Of a stretch of 28,500 nucleotides of DNA, positions 16,027 to 23,527 are shown one piece after another. A program made the position numbers and the translations under genes. The notes under the pieces are model-generated. The model saw only the letters and a program-made list of their open reading frames with translations. It had not been told where the DNA came from and did no database searches. Each line of letters begins with the position of its first letter. The first letter of the stretch is position 1. The DNA comes from Caldimonas sp. (GTDB lineage: Bacteria; Pseudomonadota; Gammaproteobacteria; Burkholderiales; Burkholderiaceae_C): the NCBI GenBank assembly GCA_030150305.1, contig JASLGD010000471.1, positions 1 through 28,500 on the forward strand. Reading direction: 5' to 3'.

Positions 16027-17029
16027 GAAGATCGGCAAGCGCTTCGGCGACGTCACCGCGGTCGAGGACCTCACGCTCGACGTGCGCGACGGCGAGCTGT
16101 TCGTGCTGCTCGGGCCGAGCGGCGCCGGCAAGACGACGACGCTGCGCCTGGTCGCCGGGCTCGAGACGCCCGACCACGGGCGCGTGCGCATGGACGGCCA
16201 CGACGTCAGCGCGCTCGCGCCCGCGGCGCGCGACTGCGCCTTCGTCTTCCAGCAGTACTCGCTCTACCCGCACCTCACGGTGTTCGACAACATCGCGTTT
16301 CCGCTCCGCTCGCCGCTGCGCCGGCACGACGAGTCGCAGGTGCGCTCGCGCGTCGAGGAAGTGGCGCGCCTGCTCCACCTCGACGGCAAGCTCGAGCGCC
16401 GCGCGACCGCGCTCTCGGGCGGCGAGATGCAGCGCGTCGCGATCGGCCGCGCGCTCGTCCGGCGGCCGCGCGTCTTCCTGATGGACGAGCCGCTCTCGTC
16501 GCTCGACGCCAAGCTGCGCGAGGAGCTGCGCGTCGAGCTGCGCCGCATCCAGCGCGCGACCGGCGCGACCGTGCTCTACGTCACCCACGACCAGGTCGAG
16601 GCGACGACGCTCGCCGACCGCGTCGGCATCCTCGAGCACGGCCGCCTGCAGCAGGTCGGCACCGCCCAGGAGGTCTACGAGCGGCCGTCGACGCTGCGCG
16701 TCGCGCAACGCCTCGGCTCGCCGCCGATCAACGCGCTGCCTGCGCAGTGGTTCGGCGACGACGTGCCGCCCGGCGCCGCGACCGTCGCGCTGCGGCCCGA
16801 GGACGTCGAGCTCGCGACGCCGGGAGCGCCGGAGGCGCTGAACGGCACCGTCGTCGAGTTCTCGCTCGCCAAGCACGAGCTCGTCGCCGAGCGCAGCGGC
16901 GTCGAGATCCGCGCGCGCACGCTCGTCGCGCACACGATCGCCCCCGGCGAGCACGTCGCCTTCCGCTTCCCGCGCGGGCGCCGCCTGTACTTCGATCGCG
17001 ACGGCTGCCGCGTCGCCGCGACTGCATGA
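16007..17029 (+). CDS. ABC transporter ATPase with canonical motifs
   Basis: The second nucleotide-binding subunit has 340 residues, with Walker A GPSGAGKTT, Q-loop FVFQQYSLYP, canonical signature LSGGEMQRVAIGRA, Walker B FLMDEPLSSLDAKL, and switch His in VTHDQVEA. The C-terminal part has a TOBE-like segment (VALRPEDVELATPG). Its ATG overlaps the end of the first ATPase gene by 20 bases, with GAGAGGAG just upstream, so the two should be made in similar amounts. The two ATPases are clearly paralogous but not interchangeable by motif. It is followed 13 bases later by dhaL. Confidence 0.92.
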   Translation: MSAITLEKIGKRFGDVTAVEDLTLDVRDGELFVLLGPSGAGKTTTLRLVAGLETPDHGRVRMDGHDVSALAPAARDCAFVFQQYSLYPHLTVFDNIAFPLRSPLRRHDESQVRSRVEEVARLLHLDGKLERRATALSGGEMQRVAIGRALVRRPRVFLMDEPLSSLDAKLREELRVELRRIQRATGATVLYVTHDQVEATTLADRVGILEHGRLQQVGTAQEVYERPSTLRVAQRLGSPPINALPAQWFGDDVPPGAATVALRPEDVELATPGAPEALNGTVVEFSLAKHELVAERSGVEIRARTLVAHTIAPGEHVAFRFPRGRRLYFDRDGCRVAATA

Positions 17030-17042
17030 CCGAGGAACCGCC

Positions 17043-17687
17043 ATGGAGCCCGCGATGAACACGACTGCCATCATCGAAGGCATCGCCGCCGTGCAGCGCT
17101 CGCTGCGCGCGAGCGAAGCCGACATCGAATCGCTCGATCGCGCGATCGGCGACGGCGACCACTTCATCAACGTCATGCGCGGCTGCGAGGCGCTCGCCGC
17201 GATGGCGCCGCAGCTCGCGGCGCTCACCCCGGGCCAGGCGTGCCAGCAGATCGGAACCAAGCTGGTCTCCACCGTCGGCGGTGCATCGGGGCCGCTGTTC
17301 GGCAGCTTCTTCCTGTCGATGGGGAAAGAGCTCGATGGCACCGAGGCGCCCGGTGCGCGACACTTCGCGCGCGCCTTCGCCGCCGGCGTGGAAGCGATCC
17401 GCAACCGCGGCAAGGCCGATGTCGGAGAAAAGACCATGCTCGACGTCCTCATCCCGGTGTCGCGGCTGCTCGTGCGGCTGACCGAGACCGGCGCCGACCT
17501 CGCGACCGTGACCGAGCGCGTGCGCGAGGAGGCGACCGGCGGCATGCTCGCCACCAAGGACATGGTCGCGACCAAGGGCCGCGCGCACTTCCTCGGCGAG
17601 CGCGCGATCGGCCACGTCGATCCCGGCGCGAAGACATGCCAGGTCGCGATCTCCGCGGTGTGCGACCAGGTGCTGGCGTCGGCGTGA
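17043..17687 (+). CDS. dhaL: Dihydroxyacetone kinase subunit DhaL (ADP/ATP-binding)
   Basis: DhaL carries the nucleotide with two Mg2+ ions and passes the phosphoryl group to the ketose held by DhaK. The 214-residue product matches E. coli DhaL along its length: LDRAIGDGDH (metal-binding Asp37 and Asp39), STVGGASGPLFGSFF, RGKADVGEKTMLDV, and ATKGRAHFLGERAIGHVDPGA. One difference is FIN after GDGDH, where E. coli has GLN. A separate DhaL usually works with the PTS protein DhaM, but no DhaM or EII-like gene is present here, so either ATP is used directly or the phosphoryl donor lies elsewhere. ATG at 17043 is used; ATG at 17055, with GGAG upstream, is equally possible. Confidence 0.92.
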   Translation: MEPAMNTTAIIEGIAAVQRSLRASEADIESLDRAIGDGDHFINVMRGCEALAAMAPQLAALTPGQACQQIGTKLVSTVGGASGPLFGSFFLSMGKELDGTEAPGARHFARAFAAGVEAIRNRGKADVGEKTMLDVLIPVSRLLVRLTETGADLATVTERVREEATGGMLATKDMVATKGRAHFLGERAIGHVDPGAKTCQVAISAVCDQVLASA

Positions 17688-17706
17688 GCGGACGGGAGGA
17701 CGGGCG

Positions 17707-18690
17707 ATGAAGAAGTTCCTGAACGACGTCAACGAGCTGCTCTTCGAGTCGCTCTCCGGCCTCGCCGCAGCGCACGCGGACATCCTGCGGGTCGAGCACG
17801 AGCCGGCGTTCGTCATGCGCGCGAAGCCGGCACGCGACAAGGTCGCGCTCGTGTCGGGCGGCGGCTCGGGCCACGAGCCGCTGCACGCCGGCTTCGTCGG
17901 CCGCGGCATGCTCGACGCCGCGTGCCCCGGCCAGGTGTTCACGTCGCCGACGCCCGACCAGATGCTCGCCGCCGTGCACGCCACCGAGGCCGGGCGCGGC
18001 GTGCTGTTCATCGTCAAGAACTACGCGGGCGACACGATGAACTTCCAGATGGCGAGCGAGATGCTCCACGTCGACCACGCGACCGTTCTCGTCAACGACG
18101 ACGTCGCGGTCGAGAACTCGACCCACACGACGGGGCGGCGCGGCGTCGCCGGAACGCTGATCGTCGAGAAGATCGTCGGCGCCGCCGCCGAAGCCGGCGC
18201 CGACCTCGATGCCTGCAAGGCGCTCGGCGACCGCGTCAACGCGGCGACGGCGTCGATGGGCGTCGCCTTCACGAGTTGCACGGTCCCCGCGGCCGGCCGC
18301 GCCACGTTCGACATCGGGGCGAGCGAGATGGAGGTCGGAGTCGGCATCCACGGCGAGCCGGGCCGGCGCCGCGAGCCGTTCCGACCGGCATCGCGCATCG
18401 TCGCCGCGCTGCTCGACGCCATCCTCGGCGACCTCCGGCCGGCGCGCGGCTCCGAAGTGCTGCTGCACGTCAACGGGTTCGGCGGCACGCCGCTGATGGA
18501 GCTCTATCTCCTCTTCCACCTCGCGAGCGAGCGCCTCGCGGCCGAAGGCCTCAAGGTCGCGCGTTCGCTCGTCGGCAACTACACGACGTCGCTCGACATG
18601 GCCGGCGGCTCGCTCACCGTCACCGTGCTCGACGACGAGATGAAGTCGCTCTGGGACAAGCCCGTTCACACCGCGGCGCTGCGCTGGTAG
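17707..18690 (+). CDS. dhaK: Dihydroxyacetone kinase subunit DhaK (substrate-binding)
   Basis: DhaK binds dihydroxyacetone, or a related short ketose, covalently through a His hemiaminal while DhaL phosphorylates it. The 327-residue product has GGGSGHEPLHAGFVG (about 51-65), KNYAGDTMNF (104-113), and GVGIHGEPG with His215 as the substrate-linking His. The full length agrees with the family (about 330-356). It starts 19 bases after dhaL with GGGAGGACGGGCG upstream, and is the last operon gene. Relatives of this family act on D- or L-erythrulose and other C4-C5 ketoses, so the substrate could be larger than dihydroxyacetone. No dehydrogenase or isomerase that would make the ketose is in the operon. 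Confidence 0.93.
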   Translation: MKKFLNDVNELLFESLSGLAAAHADILRVEHEPAFVMRAKPARDKVALVSGGGSGHEPLHAGFVGRGMLDAACPGQVFTSPTPDQMLAAVHATEAGRGVLFIVKNYAGDTMNFQMASEMLHVDHATVLVNDDVAVENSTHTTGRRGVAGTLIVEKIVGAAAEAGADLDACKALGDRVNAATASMGVAFTSCTVPAAGRATFDIGASEMEVGVGIHGEPGRRREPFRPASRIVAALLDAILGDLRPARGSEVLLHVNGFGGTPLMELYLLFHLASERLAAEGLKVARSLVGNYTTSLDMAGGSLTVTVLDDEMKSLWDKPVHTAALRW

Positions 18691-18816
18691 CGAACGACGC
18701 CGCTACGCCGCGAACACGCGCACGAGCAGCCACGCGTCGAGCGCGACGACGACGGCCGGCCCGCAGCAGCGCTGCCTCACGCATCGCTGCACGCTCTCGT
18801 GCGAAGATCGCGCCGA

Positions 18817-18903
18817 GGAGACGTGGCCGAGCGGTCGAAGGCAGCAGTCTTGAAAACTGCCGAGGGGGCGACCCCTCCGTGAGTTCGAATCTCACCGTCT
18901 CCA
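18817..18903 (+). tRNA. tRNA-Ser (anticodon UGA)
   Basis: The cloverleaf is complete. The acceptor stem pairs GGAGACG with CGTCTCC (18896-18902), and the anticodon stem GCAGT/ACTGC holds loop CTTGAAA with anticodon TGA. A long class II variable arm (AGGGG/CCCCT) follows, and the T arm is GTGAG-TTCGAAT-CTCAC. It is close to E. coli tRNA-Ser(UGA). Two oddities are the discriminator base, which is A rather than the usual G for serine, and the missing encoded CCA: the sequence continues ATCGCGC. Confidence 0.93.
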
Positions 18904-18912
18904 TCGCGCAGT

Positions 18913-19108
18913 GAATTCGAGGATCGCGTTCCTCGGACCGGCCGCCAGGAACGGCCATTTGCGCGCGAGCGGAATCTGCAGGTCGGACCCGACATCGAAG
19001 CGCTCTGCGCACGGCTGCGCGTCAGCCGGCGCGGCGTGCAGAGCGGCTTTCGGCGGCTCGCGAACAGCACGCCCGCGCACTTCGCCGGGCGGCGACCAAC
19101 GGCGTCCA
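18913..19108 (+). pseudogene. AraC-family DNA-binding domain fragment
   Basis: In one reading frame the DNA encodes DIEALCARLRVSRRGVQSGF (18991-19050) and then RRLANSTPAHF, which is the first helix-turn-helix of AraC-type regulators (typical form: DLCRALGVSRRTLQ...F....G.SP..YL). The upstream frame gives only low-quality Arg-rich sequence and runs directly into the tRNA gene, and the second helix-turn-helix after HF is missing (AGRRPTAS follows). It is therefore a truncated remnant, not a working gene. It lies between the tRNA 3' end and the response regulator. Confidence 0.6.
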
Positions 19109-19150
19109 CCTACAACGAACACATCCCTCTTCCGATCGTGCCGATGACCG

Positions 19151-19573
19151 ATGCGCTGCATGCTCGAGCCCCTCGTGGCCAAGGCAACCTCAGCGCGCAT
19201 CCTGATCGTCGAAGACGACGGGCCTCTTCTGGAGGTCTTGCAGTACGTGCTGGAAGACGAAGGCTACGAGGTCTTCACCGCTGAAGACGGCGCCGCGGCG
19301 CTCGACCTGGCCACGGACCATCGGGTCGATCTGGTTCTTCTCGACGTCGCCATGTCGCGCATGAGCGGGCTCGAGGTTGCCAACGCGCTGCGTCGCAATG
19401 CCGAGACGTCGGGCATCGCGATCGCCTTGCATACCGGAGTCGACGAGGCGACGGTGCGCGCGAGCGGCGCCGAATTCGATCTGTTCGTGCCGAAGGCGGA
19501 CGACGTCCAGATCCTGTTGCGTTCGATCGACTCGCTGCTGGCAGCGAAGCGGCGATCTCCTCGCGCGCAATAG
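19151..19573 (+). CDS. Receiver-only response regulator (CheY-like)
   Basis: The 140-residue protein consists of a single phosphoacceptor domain: an acidic pair (Asp22, Asp23 in ILIVEDDGPLL), the phosphorylated Asp65 in VLLDVAMSRMSG, Thr95 in ALHTGVDE, and the conserved Lys115 in FVPKADD. There is no output domain, so it would signal through protein contact, as in phosphorelays or stress-signalling branches. No histidine kinase gene is nearby. ATG at 19151 or ATG at 19160 may be used; neither has a strong ribosome binding site. Confidence 0.85.
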   Translation: MRCMLEPLVAKATSARILIVEDDGPLLEVLQYVLEDEGYEVFTAEDGAAALDLATDHRVDLVLLDVAMSRMSGLEVANALRRNAETSGIAIALHTGVDEATVRASGAEFDLFVPKADDVQILLRSIDSLLAAKRRSPRAQ

Positions 19574-19715
19574 ACCTTCCGCGATCGACGGGTCGGCCGC
19601 ACCCCTCCGTCGAAAAGGCGCGTCCACCTACACGCCGATGCGAACCGGGATGGCACAGGGATCGCGCTTCGATCGCCAGACTTCGCGGGCGTTGCACTTG
19701 TCTCGGAGGACTCGC

Positions 19716-19997
19716 ATGAAAGCATCGATCGTCGTCGGGGCGCTCGTCGCGCCTCTCGCACTGCTGCCCGGCTTCGCAACCGCCAAGGGCTGCATCGAAG
19801 GCGCCGCGGTCGGCGGCGTTGCCGGCCACGTCGCCGGCCACCACGGCGTCGCCGGAGCAGCCGTCGGCTGCGCCGTCGGTCACCACCACGCGACCAAGAA
19901 GGAGAAGGAAAAGGAGAAGGCGGCGGCCAGCGCGAACGCGCAAGGCACGACCACGACCAACGCCCCCGCGGCCCAGCCCGCGCCGGCGAAGCCCTGA
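19716..19997 (+). CDS. Small exported glycine-zipper protein
   Basis: This 93-residue protein has a signal peptide (MKASIVVGALVAPLALLPGFATA) and a mature N-terminus KGCIEGAAVGGVAGHVAGHH with Gly/Ala-x3 spacing typical of glycine zippers. Two Cys flank the zipper, in KGC and VGC. The end is Lys/Glu-rich (KKEKEKEK) and then Thr/Ala/Pro-rich. Homologous small periplasmic proteins are common in Proteobacteria but have no settled function. GGAGGA at 19705-19710 supports the start. It lies 25 bases before the large glycine-zipper gene, so both may share a transcript. Confidence 0.78.
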   Translation: MKASIVVGALVAPLALLPGFATAKGCIEGAAVGGVAGHVAGHHGVAGAAVGCAVGHHHATKKEKEKEKAAASANAQGTTTTNAPAAQPAPAKP

Positions 19998-20022
19998 AAC
20001 TCGATTCAAGAAGGAACCCGCA

Positions 20023-21090
20023 ATGGCACTCGACACCACCACCGACCGTCGCACGATGGTCACCGGCCTGTTTCCTGATCGCGACAGCGCAGAGCGCGCA
20101 TACAACGAGGTCGCTGCGCGCGGCTACGGAAGCGACGACGTCAACGTCGTCATGAGCGATGACACGCGTCGCCGCTACTTCGCCGACGATGTCGGCACGA
20201 CGACCGAGCTCGGCAACAAGGCCGCGAAAGGCACCGGCATCGGTGCCGGCGTCGGCGGCGCGATCGGCGCGACGCTCGCGGCAGTCGCCGCGGTCGGGAC
20301 ATCGCTCGCGATTCCCGGCCTCGGCTTGATCGTCGCCGGCCCGCTCGCTGCGGGGCTTGCCGGCGCCGGTGCGGGCGGGATCGCGGGCGGAGTCATCGGC
20401 GCGCTGATCGGCGCCGGCATTCCCGAGGAACGCGTCAAGCACTACGAGCAAGGCATCAAGGACGGCGGCATCGTCATGGGCGTGACGCCGCGCTCGGACG
20501 ACGACGCCCGCTACTTCGAGGACCGCTGGACCGCGCATTCGGGCCAGCACGTGATCGGCACGGGCGTCGGCGCGGCCGGCGGCGCGGTCGGCGGTGCTGC
20601 GCTCGGCAGCGTCGCCGGTCCGGTCGGGACCGTCGCCGGCGCTGCGGTCGGAGCGGTGGCCGGTGGGCTCGCAGGCAAGGGTGCGGGCGAGGTCGTCAAT
20701 CCGAAGGAAGGCGATCACCTCAGCCACCATCACCTGGCGACTGGCGTCGGCGCGGGCGGCGGTGCCGCGACCGGCGCTGCGCTCGGCGCCGCCGGCGGCC
20801 CGGTCGGAATGGCCGCAGGCGCCGCGGTCGGTGCGGTCGCGGGCGGTCTCGCCGGCAAGGGCGTCGGCGAAGTTGCGAACCCGAAGCGCACCGATGAGCT
20901 CGGCGAGCATCACCTCGCCGAAGGCGTCGGCGCTGGCGGCGGCGCGGCGGCAGGCGCTGCGATCGGCGCCGCGGGCGGACCGGTCGGAATGGCCGCAGGT
21001 GCTGCCATCGGTGCGGCCGCAGGCGGCGCTGCCGGCAAAGGCACCGGCGAGGTCGCGAACCCGAAGCCGACCGACAAGCCGCGCACCTGA
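20023..21090 (+). CDS. YflT-like stress protein with tandem glycine-zipper repeats
   Basis: The 355-residue product starts with a short domain (MVTGLFPDRDSAERAYNEV through VVMSDDTRRRYF, about residues 11-55). This resembles the general-stress YflT/GSP17M domain. Next come a Gly/Ala-rich membrane-active stretch (about 70-130) and a bridging segment with a conserved VKHYEQGIKDGGIVMGV. The C-terminal half is three copies of a 60-residue unit with GVGA-GGAA, GPVG, AAVGAVAGG, AGKG-GEV-NPK and a His pair between units. AAGGAA at 20011-20016 precedes ATG at 20023. No signal peptide is evident. It is probably a stress-induced envelope or membrane-associated protein; this is inferred from the family. 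Confidence 0.8.
   Translation: MALDTTTDRRTMVTGLFPDRDSAERAYNEVAARGYGSDDVNVVMSDDTRRRYFADDVGTTTELGNKAAKGTGIGAGVGGAIGATLAAVAAVGTSLAIPGLGLIVAGPLAAGLAGAGAGGIAGGVIGALIGAGIPEERVKHYEQGIKDGGIVMGVTPRSDDDARYFEDRWTAHSGQHVIGTGVGAAGGAVGGAALGSVAGPVGTVAGAAVGAVAGGLAGKGAGEVVNPKEGDHLSHHHLATGVGAGGGAATGAALGAAGGPVGMAAGAAVGAVAGGLAGKGVGEVANPKRTDELGEHHLAEGVGAGGGAAAGAAIGAAGGPVGMAAGAAIGAAAGGAAGKGTGEVANPKPTDKPRT
20563..21087 (+). repeat. Three tandem 180-bp coding repeats
   Basis: Units begin with GGCGTCGGCGC at 20563, 20743 and 20923, giving an exact 180-bp period. The third is cut to 165 bp by the stop codon. The second and third are closest (both encode GPVGMAAGAA). The arrangement points to duplication by unequal crossing over or slippage. 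Confidence 0.85.
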
Positions 21091-21146
21091 TCGTCGCTGC
21101 AGCCGCGGGGCGACGTCTGCGATTGACGTTGCCCCCGCGCCGTGAT

Positions 21147-21185
21147 CGAGCCGGCCCGCTGTGCTCCGCGCAGCGGGCCGGCTCG
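21147..21185 (+). terminator. Long GC-rich hairpin after the glycine-zipper gene
   Basis: CGAGCCGGCCCGCTG (21147-21161) pairs perfectly with CAGCGGGCCGGCTCG (21171-21185) around a 9-base loop. The 15-bp stem is very stable. No T-run follows (GCGCGTTCC), so it may be a terminator that depends on Rho or an RNA 3' stabiliser. Confidence 0.55.
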
Positions 21186-21690
21186 CGCGTTCCGCACGCC
21201 CTTCGACGCTGGCTGCCAAGAACGCTCAGGCAGCACGCGCCACAAGCGACCCGCTTGCCGCCCGGCAGCCGCAGCGCCGTGTGCGACGTCGACCTTGACG
21301 GGTTCAAGACGGTCAACGACCGCCACGGCCACGCTCGAGGAGACCAGGTGCTGCAGGAGGTCGCGCGGCGCATGCTCGCCAGCGTGCGGCCGCACGACGT
21401 GGTGGCCCGGCTCGGGGGAGACGAGTTCGCCCGTGATCCGTGAACGGCATCGACGATCGCGAGCAGGCCTCGACGACCATGGCGCGCATGGTCAACGCGA
21501 TCCGGGCGCCGATCGTCGTGGCGCGTCAGGCGGTCTCGGTCGGCGCCAGCCTGGGCATCGCCGTCGCCCCTGACGCATCGTCCGATGCGGCAACGCTGAC
21601 GCAGCTCGCGGATGCGGCGATGTACGCGATGAAGTCAAGGCACGCGCCCGTTGCTCATGCGTCGGGCGCACGCGAGTTCGACGCGCGCAC
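21186..21690 (+). pseudogene. Frameshifted GGDEF (diguanylate cyclase) remnant
   Basis: A c-di-GMP synthase domain is clear: CDVDLDGFKTVNDRHGHARGD, then VARRMLASVRPHDVVARLGGDEFA with the active GGDEF motif (21282-21430). After GGDEFA the frame breaks. Removing one C near 21431 and one G near 21440 restores AVILNGIDDREQAST, and the second frame continues with VSVGASLGIAVAP and LADAAMYAMKSR, the usual end of the domain. The 5' part (the DxLTGLxNR region) is missing, and the fragment begins at the hairpin. It is probably nonfunctional; the alternative is assembly or sequencing error for the two insertions. Confidence 0.75.
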
Positions 21691-21881
21691 GATCCAGCCG
21701 CAGGTCGACCGGCAGCTCCAGTTCCTGCGCGTCGCTTGCGACGCCGAACGACACGCGTCCGTGAGCGGCGGCACAACCGTTGCCAACTCACTTCGCGCCG
21801 CGTGCCCCGGCCACACCGACCGACTCGGCGACAAGAACCGGGAAGCGCCTGCGCTCTGATCAGAACAATCGCAGGAACCGC

Positions 21882-22913
21882 ATGAGCAACGACCCCACTC
21901 GCACACCCACCCGCCGCGAAGCCATGGGCCGCCTGGGTGCCGGCCTCGCCACGGCGCCTCTGGTGCTCGCGTCGGCCGACGGCCAAGCGCAGGCGCAGAC
22001 ACAGCAGAGCGCCGGTGGTGGTGCGCGCCGCGACGGCATCTATGACCCGCGCAACGCGCACCCCAAGCCACCGTTTCCGGCCCAGCAGCAACCGTGGCCA
22101 GGTCTGGCGCGGAACATGAATCCGAGACCCGACCACGGCGAGACGAGCTACGTCGGATCCGGCCGGTTGGCGGGACGCAAGGCGCTGATCACGGGCGGCG
22201 ATTCAGGCATGGGCCGCGCGGCGGCCATCGCCTACGCGCGCGAAGGCGCCGACGTCGCGATCAACTACCTGCCCGCCGAGGAGCCCGACGCGCGCGAGGT
22301 CGTCGAGCTGATCCGTCAAGCGGGCCGCAAGGCCGCTGCCATCCCGGGCGACCTTCGCGACGAGGGCTTCTGCCGACGTCTGGTCGAAGAGGCGGTGCGC
22401 GAGCTCGGCGGGCTCGACATCGTGGTCTGCAATGCCGGTCGACAGCAGTCGCGCAGTTCGATCCTCGACATCTCGACCGAGGACTTCGACGCGACGATGA
22501 AGACGAACATCTACGCGCCGTTCTGGATCATCAAGGCGGCGCTGCCGCACCTGCAGCCGGGCTCGGCCATCATCGGCACGACCTCCGAGCAGGCCTACGA
22601 CCCGTCGCCCGACCTCTACGACTACGCGCAGACCAAGGCGGCGACGATGAACTACGTGAAGTCGCTCGCCAAGCAGCTCGGTCCGAAGGGCATCCGGGTC
22701 AACGGCGTCGCGCCCGGGCCGGTCTGGACGCCGCTGCAGATCTCGGGCGGCGCGAGCGAGGGCAAGGTGGTCACGTTCGGCGCGACCGCACCCCTCGGGC
22801 GACCGGGTCAGCCCGCGGAGCTCGCCGGCATCTATGTGCGTCTCGCAGAAGCAGACGGCAGCTACACGACGGGCAACATCTATGGCGCCGGCGGCGGCCA
22901 GGGGAATCCGTGA
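21882..22913 (+). CDS. SDR-family oxidoreductase with Tat signal (YghA-like)
   Basis: This 343-residue short-chain dehydrogenase/reductase has the cofactor motif TGGDSGMG at about 104-111, CNAG at 183-186, and catalytic Ser235 and Tyr248-x3-Lys252. The C-terminus ends in GNIYGAGGGQGNP. The arrangement, including an N-terminal extension with PFPAQQQPWPG, matches the E. coli YghA group of NADP-type aldehyde/alcohol reductases. It starts with a twin-arginine signal (TRREAMGRLGAGLATAP) and an AQA-type cleavage site, so a folded, cofactor-loaded protein may be exported. CAGGAA at 21872-21877 precedes the ATG. Its stop overlaps the next gene as TGATG, so the two are co-translated. Substrate unknown. 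Confidence 0.9.
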   Translation: MSNDPTRTPTRREAMGRLGAGLATAPLVLASADGQAQAQTQQSAGGGARRDGIYDPRNAHPKPPFPAQQQPWPGLARNMNPRPDHGETSYVGSGRLAGRKALITGGDSGMGRAAAIAYAREGADVAINYLPAEEPDAREVVELIRQAGRKAAAIPGDLRDEGFCRRLVEEAVRELGGLDIVVCNAGRQQSRSSILDISTEDFDATMKTNIYAPFWIIKAALPHLQPGSAIIGTTSEQAYDPSPDLYDYAQTKAATMNYVKSLAKQLGPKGIRVNGVAPGPVWTPLQISGGASEGKVVTFGATAPLGRPGQPAELAGIYVRLAEADGSYTTGNIYGAGGGQGNP

Positions 22914-23368
22914 TGCTGAACGAAGGCCCCCAGCCGCCCAAGCCCGAGGAGTTCGCCGAGTCGGCGGCGCAGTCGAACGGCTACGAGCTCGCCGCCGGCC
23001 ACAGTGCCCTGGCGCAAAGCCGCAACCCGCAGGTGCGCGCGTTTGCCGAGCGGATGATTGCCGAGCACGGCCAGATGACGCAGGCACTTCGCGACGCAGC
23101 CACGGCCTCCGGATTGCAGCCGCCGCAGCCGCATGTGGGCGGTGACCAGGCGCGCCTTCTGGCGAGTCTGCAAAGCCTGCGCGGCGATGCGTTCGACCGC
23201 GAATACGGTCGCCAACAACTGCTGGCCCACACCAGCGCGCTGAGCGTGATGCGCAGCTACGCCGAGAAGGGCTCGGATGCGACCTTGCGTGGCATGGCCG
23301 CGGCCACGGCACCGATGATCGAACGGCATCTGGAGGCGGCTCGCCAGTTGCCGCAACCGCAAAGCTGA
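22913..23368 (+). CDS. DUF4142-like four-helix protein
   Basis: The 151-residue product shows the DUF4142/ferritin-like pattern: EFAESAAQSNGYELAAGHSALAQSRNPQVRAFAERMIAEH followed by helices with a conserved His near the middle (HTSALSVM). Most family members are secreted, but no signal peptide is visible here. It overlaps the SDR stop codon (TGATG) and should be translated by coupling; an in-frame GTG directly precedes the ATG. The function of this domain is not established; members often sit in stress or envelope gene groups. Confidence 0.75.
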   Translation: MLNEGPQPPKPEEFAESAAQSNGYELAAGHSALAQSRNPQVRAFAERMIAEHGQMTQALRDAATASGLQPPQPHVGGDQARLLASLQSLRGDAFDREYGRQQLLAHTSALSVMRSYAEKGSDATLRGMAAATAPMIERHLEAARQLPQPQS

Positions 23369-23382
23369 CTGGCGCTCGCTGG

Positions 23383-23527
23383 TCAGGCGCTTCGCGGCGC
23401 CTTCAGCGCCTTGAGCTTGCCGAAGTACTCGCGCATCACGGCGCGCAACCGATCGGCGCCCGGCCGCCCGCAATCGCGCTGCAGCTCGCACGCCACTCCG
23501 AGCACCGTGACCGCGAGAAGTCCGCGG
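23383..23527 (-). pseudogene. Possible C-terminal gene remnant
   Basis: On the minus strand a frame encodes LLAVTVLGVACELQRDCGRP and then GADRLRAVMREYFGKLKAL, ending at TGA 23383-23385. It looks protein-like but has no start, and upstream it runs into the hydrolase gene in a different frame. I do not recognise it. It may be the truncated tail of a former neighbour, or a chance open frame in GC-rich DNA. Confidence 0.3.

Noticed and set aside
19036..19284. Independent small gene starting with GTG at 19036
   Set aside because: Only the first 24 or so residues resemble an AraC helix-turn-helix; the rest overlaps the response regulator in another frame.
21440..21859. Independent small protein starting with GTG at 21440
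   Set aside because: Its sequence is the second half of a GGDEF domain; it is better explained as the frameshifted remnant.
18817..23368. Genomic island or prophage integrated at tRNA-Ser
   Set aside because: No integrase, phage gene or repeated tRNA 3' end was found in the window; only decay and accessory-type genes support it, so I do not claim an island.
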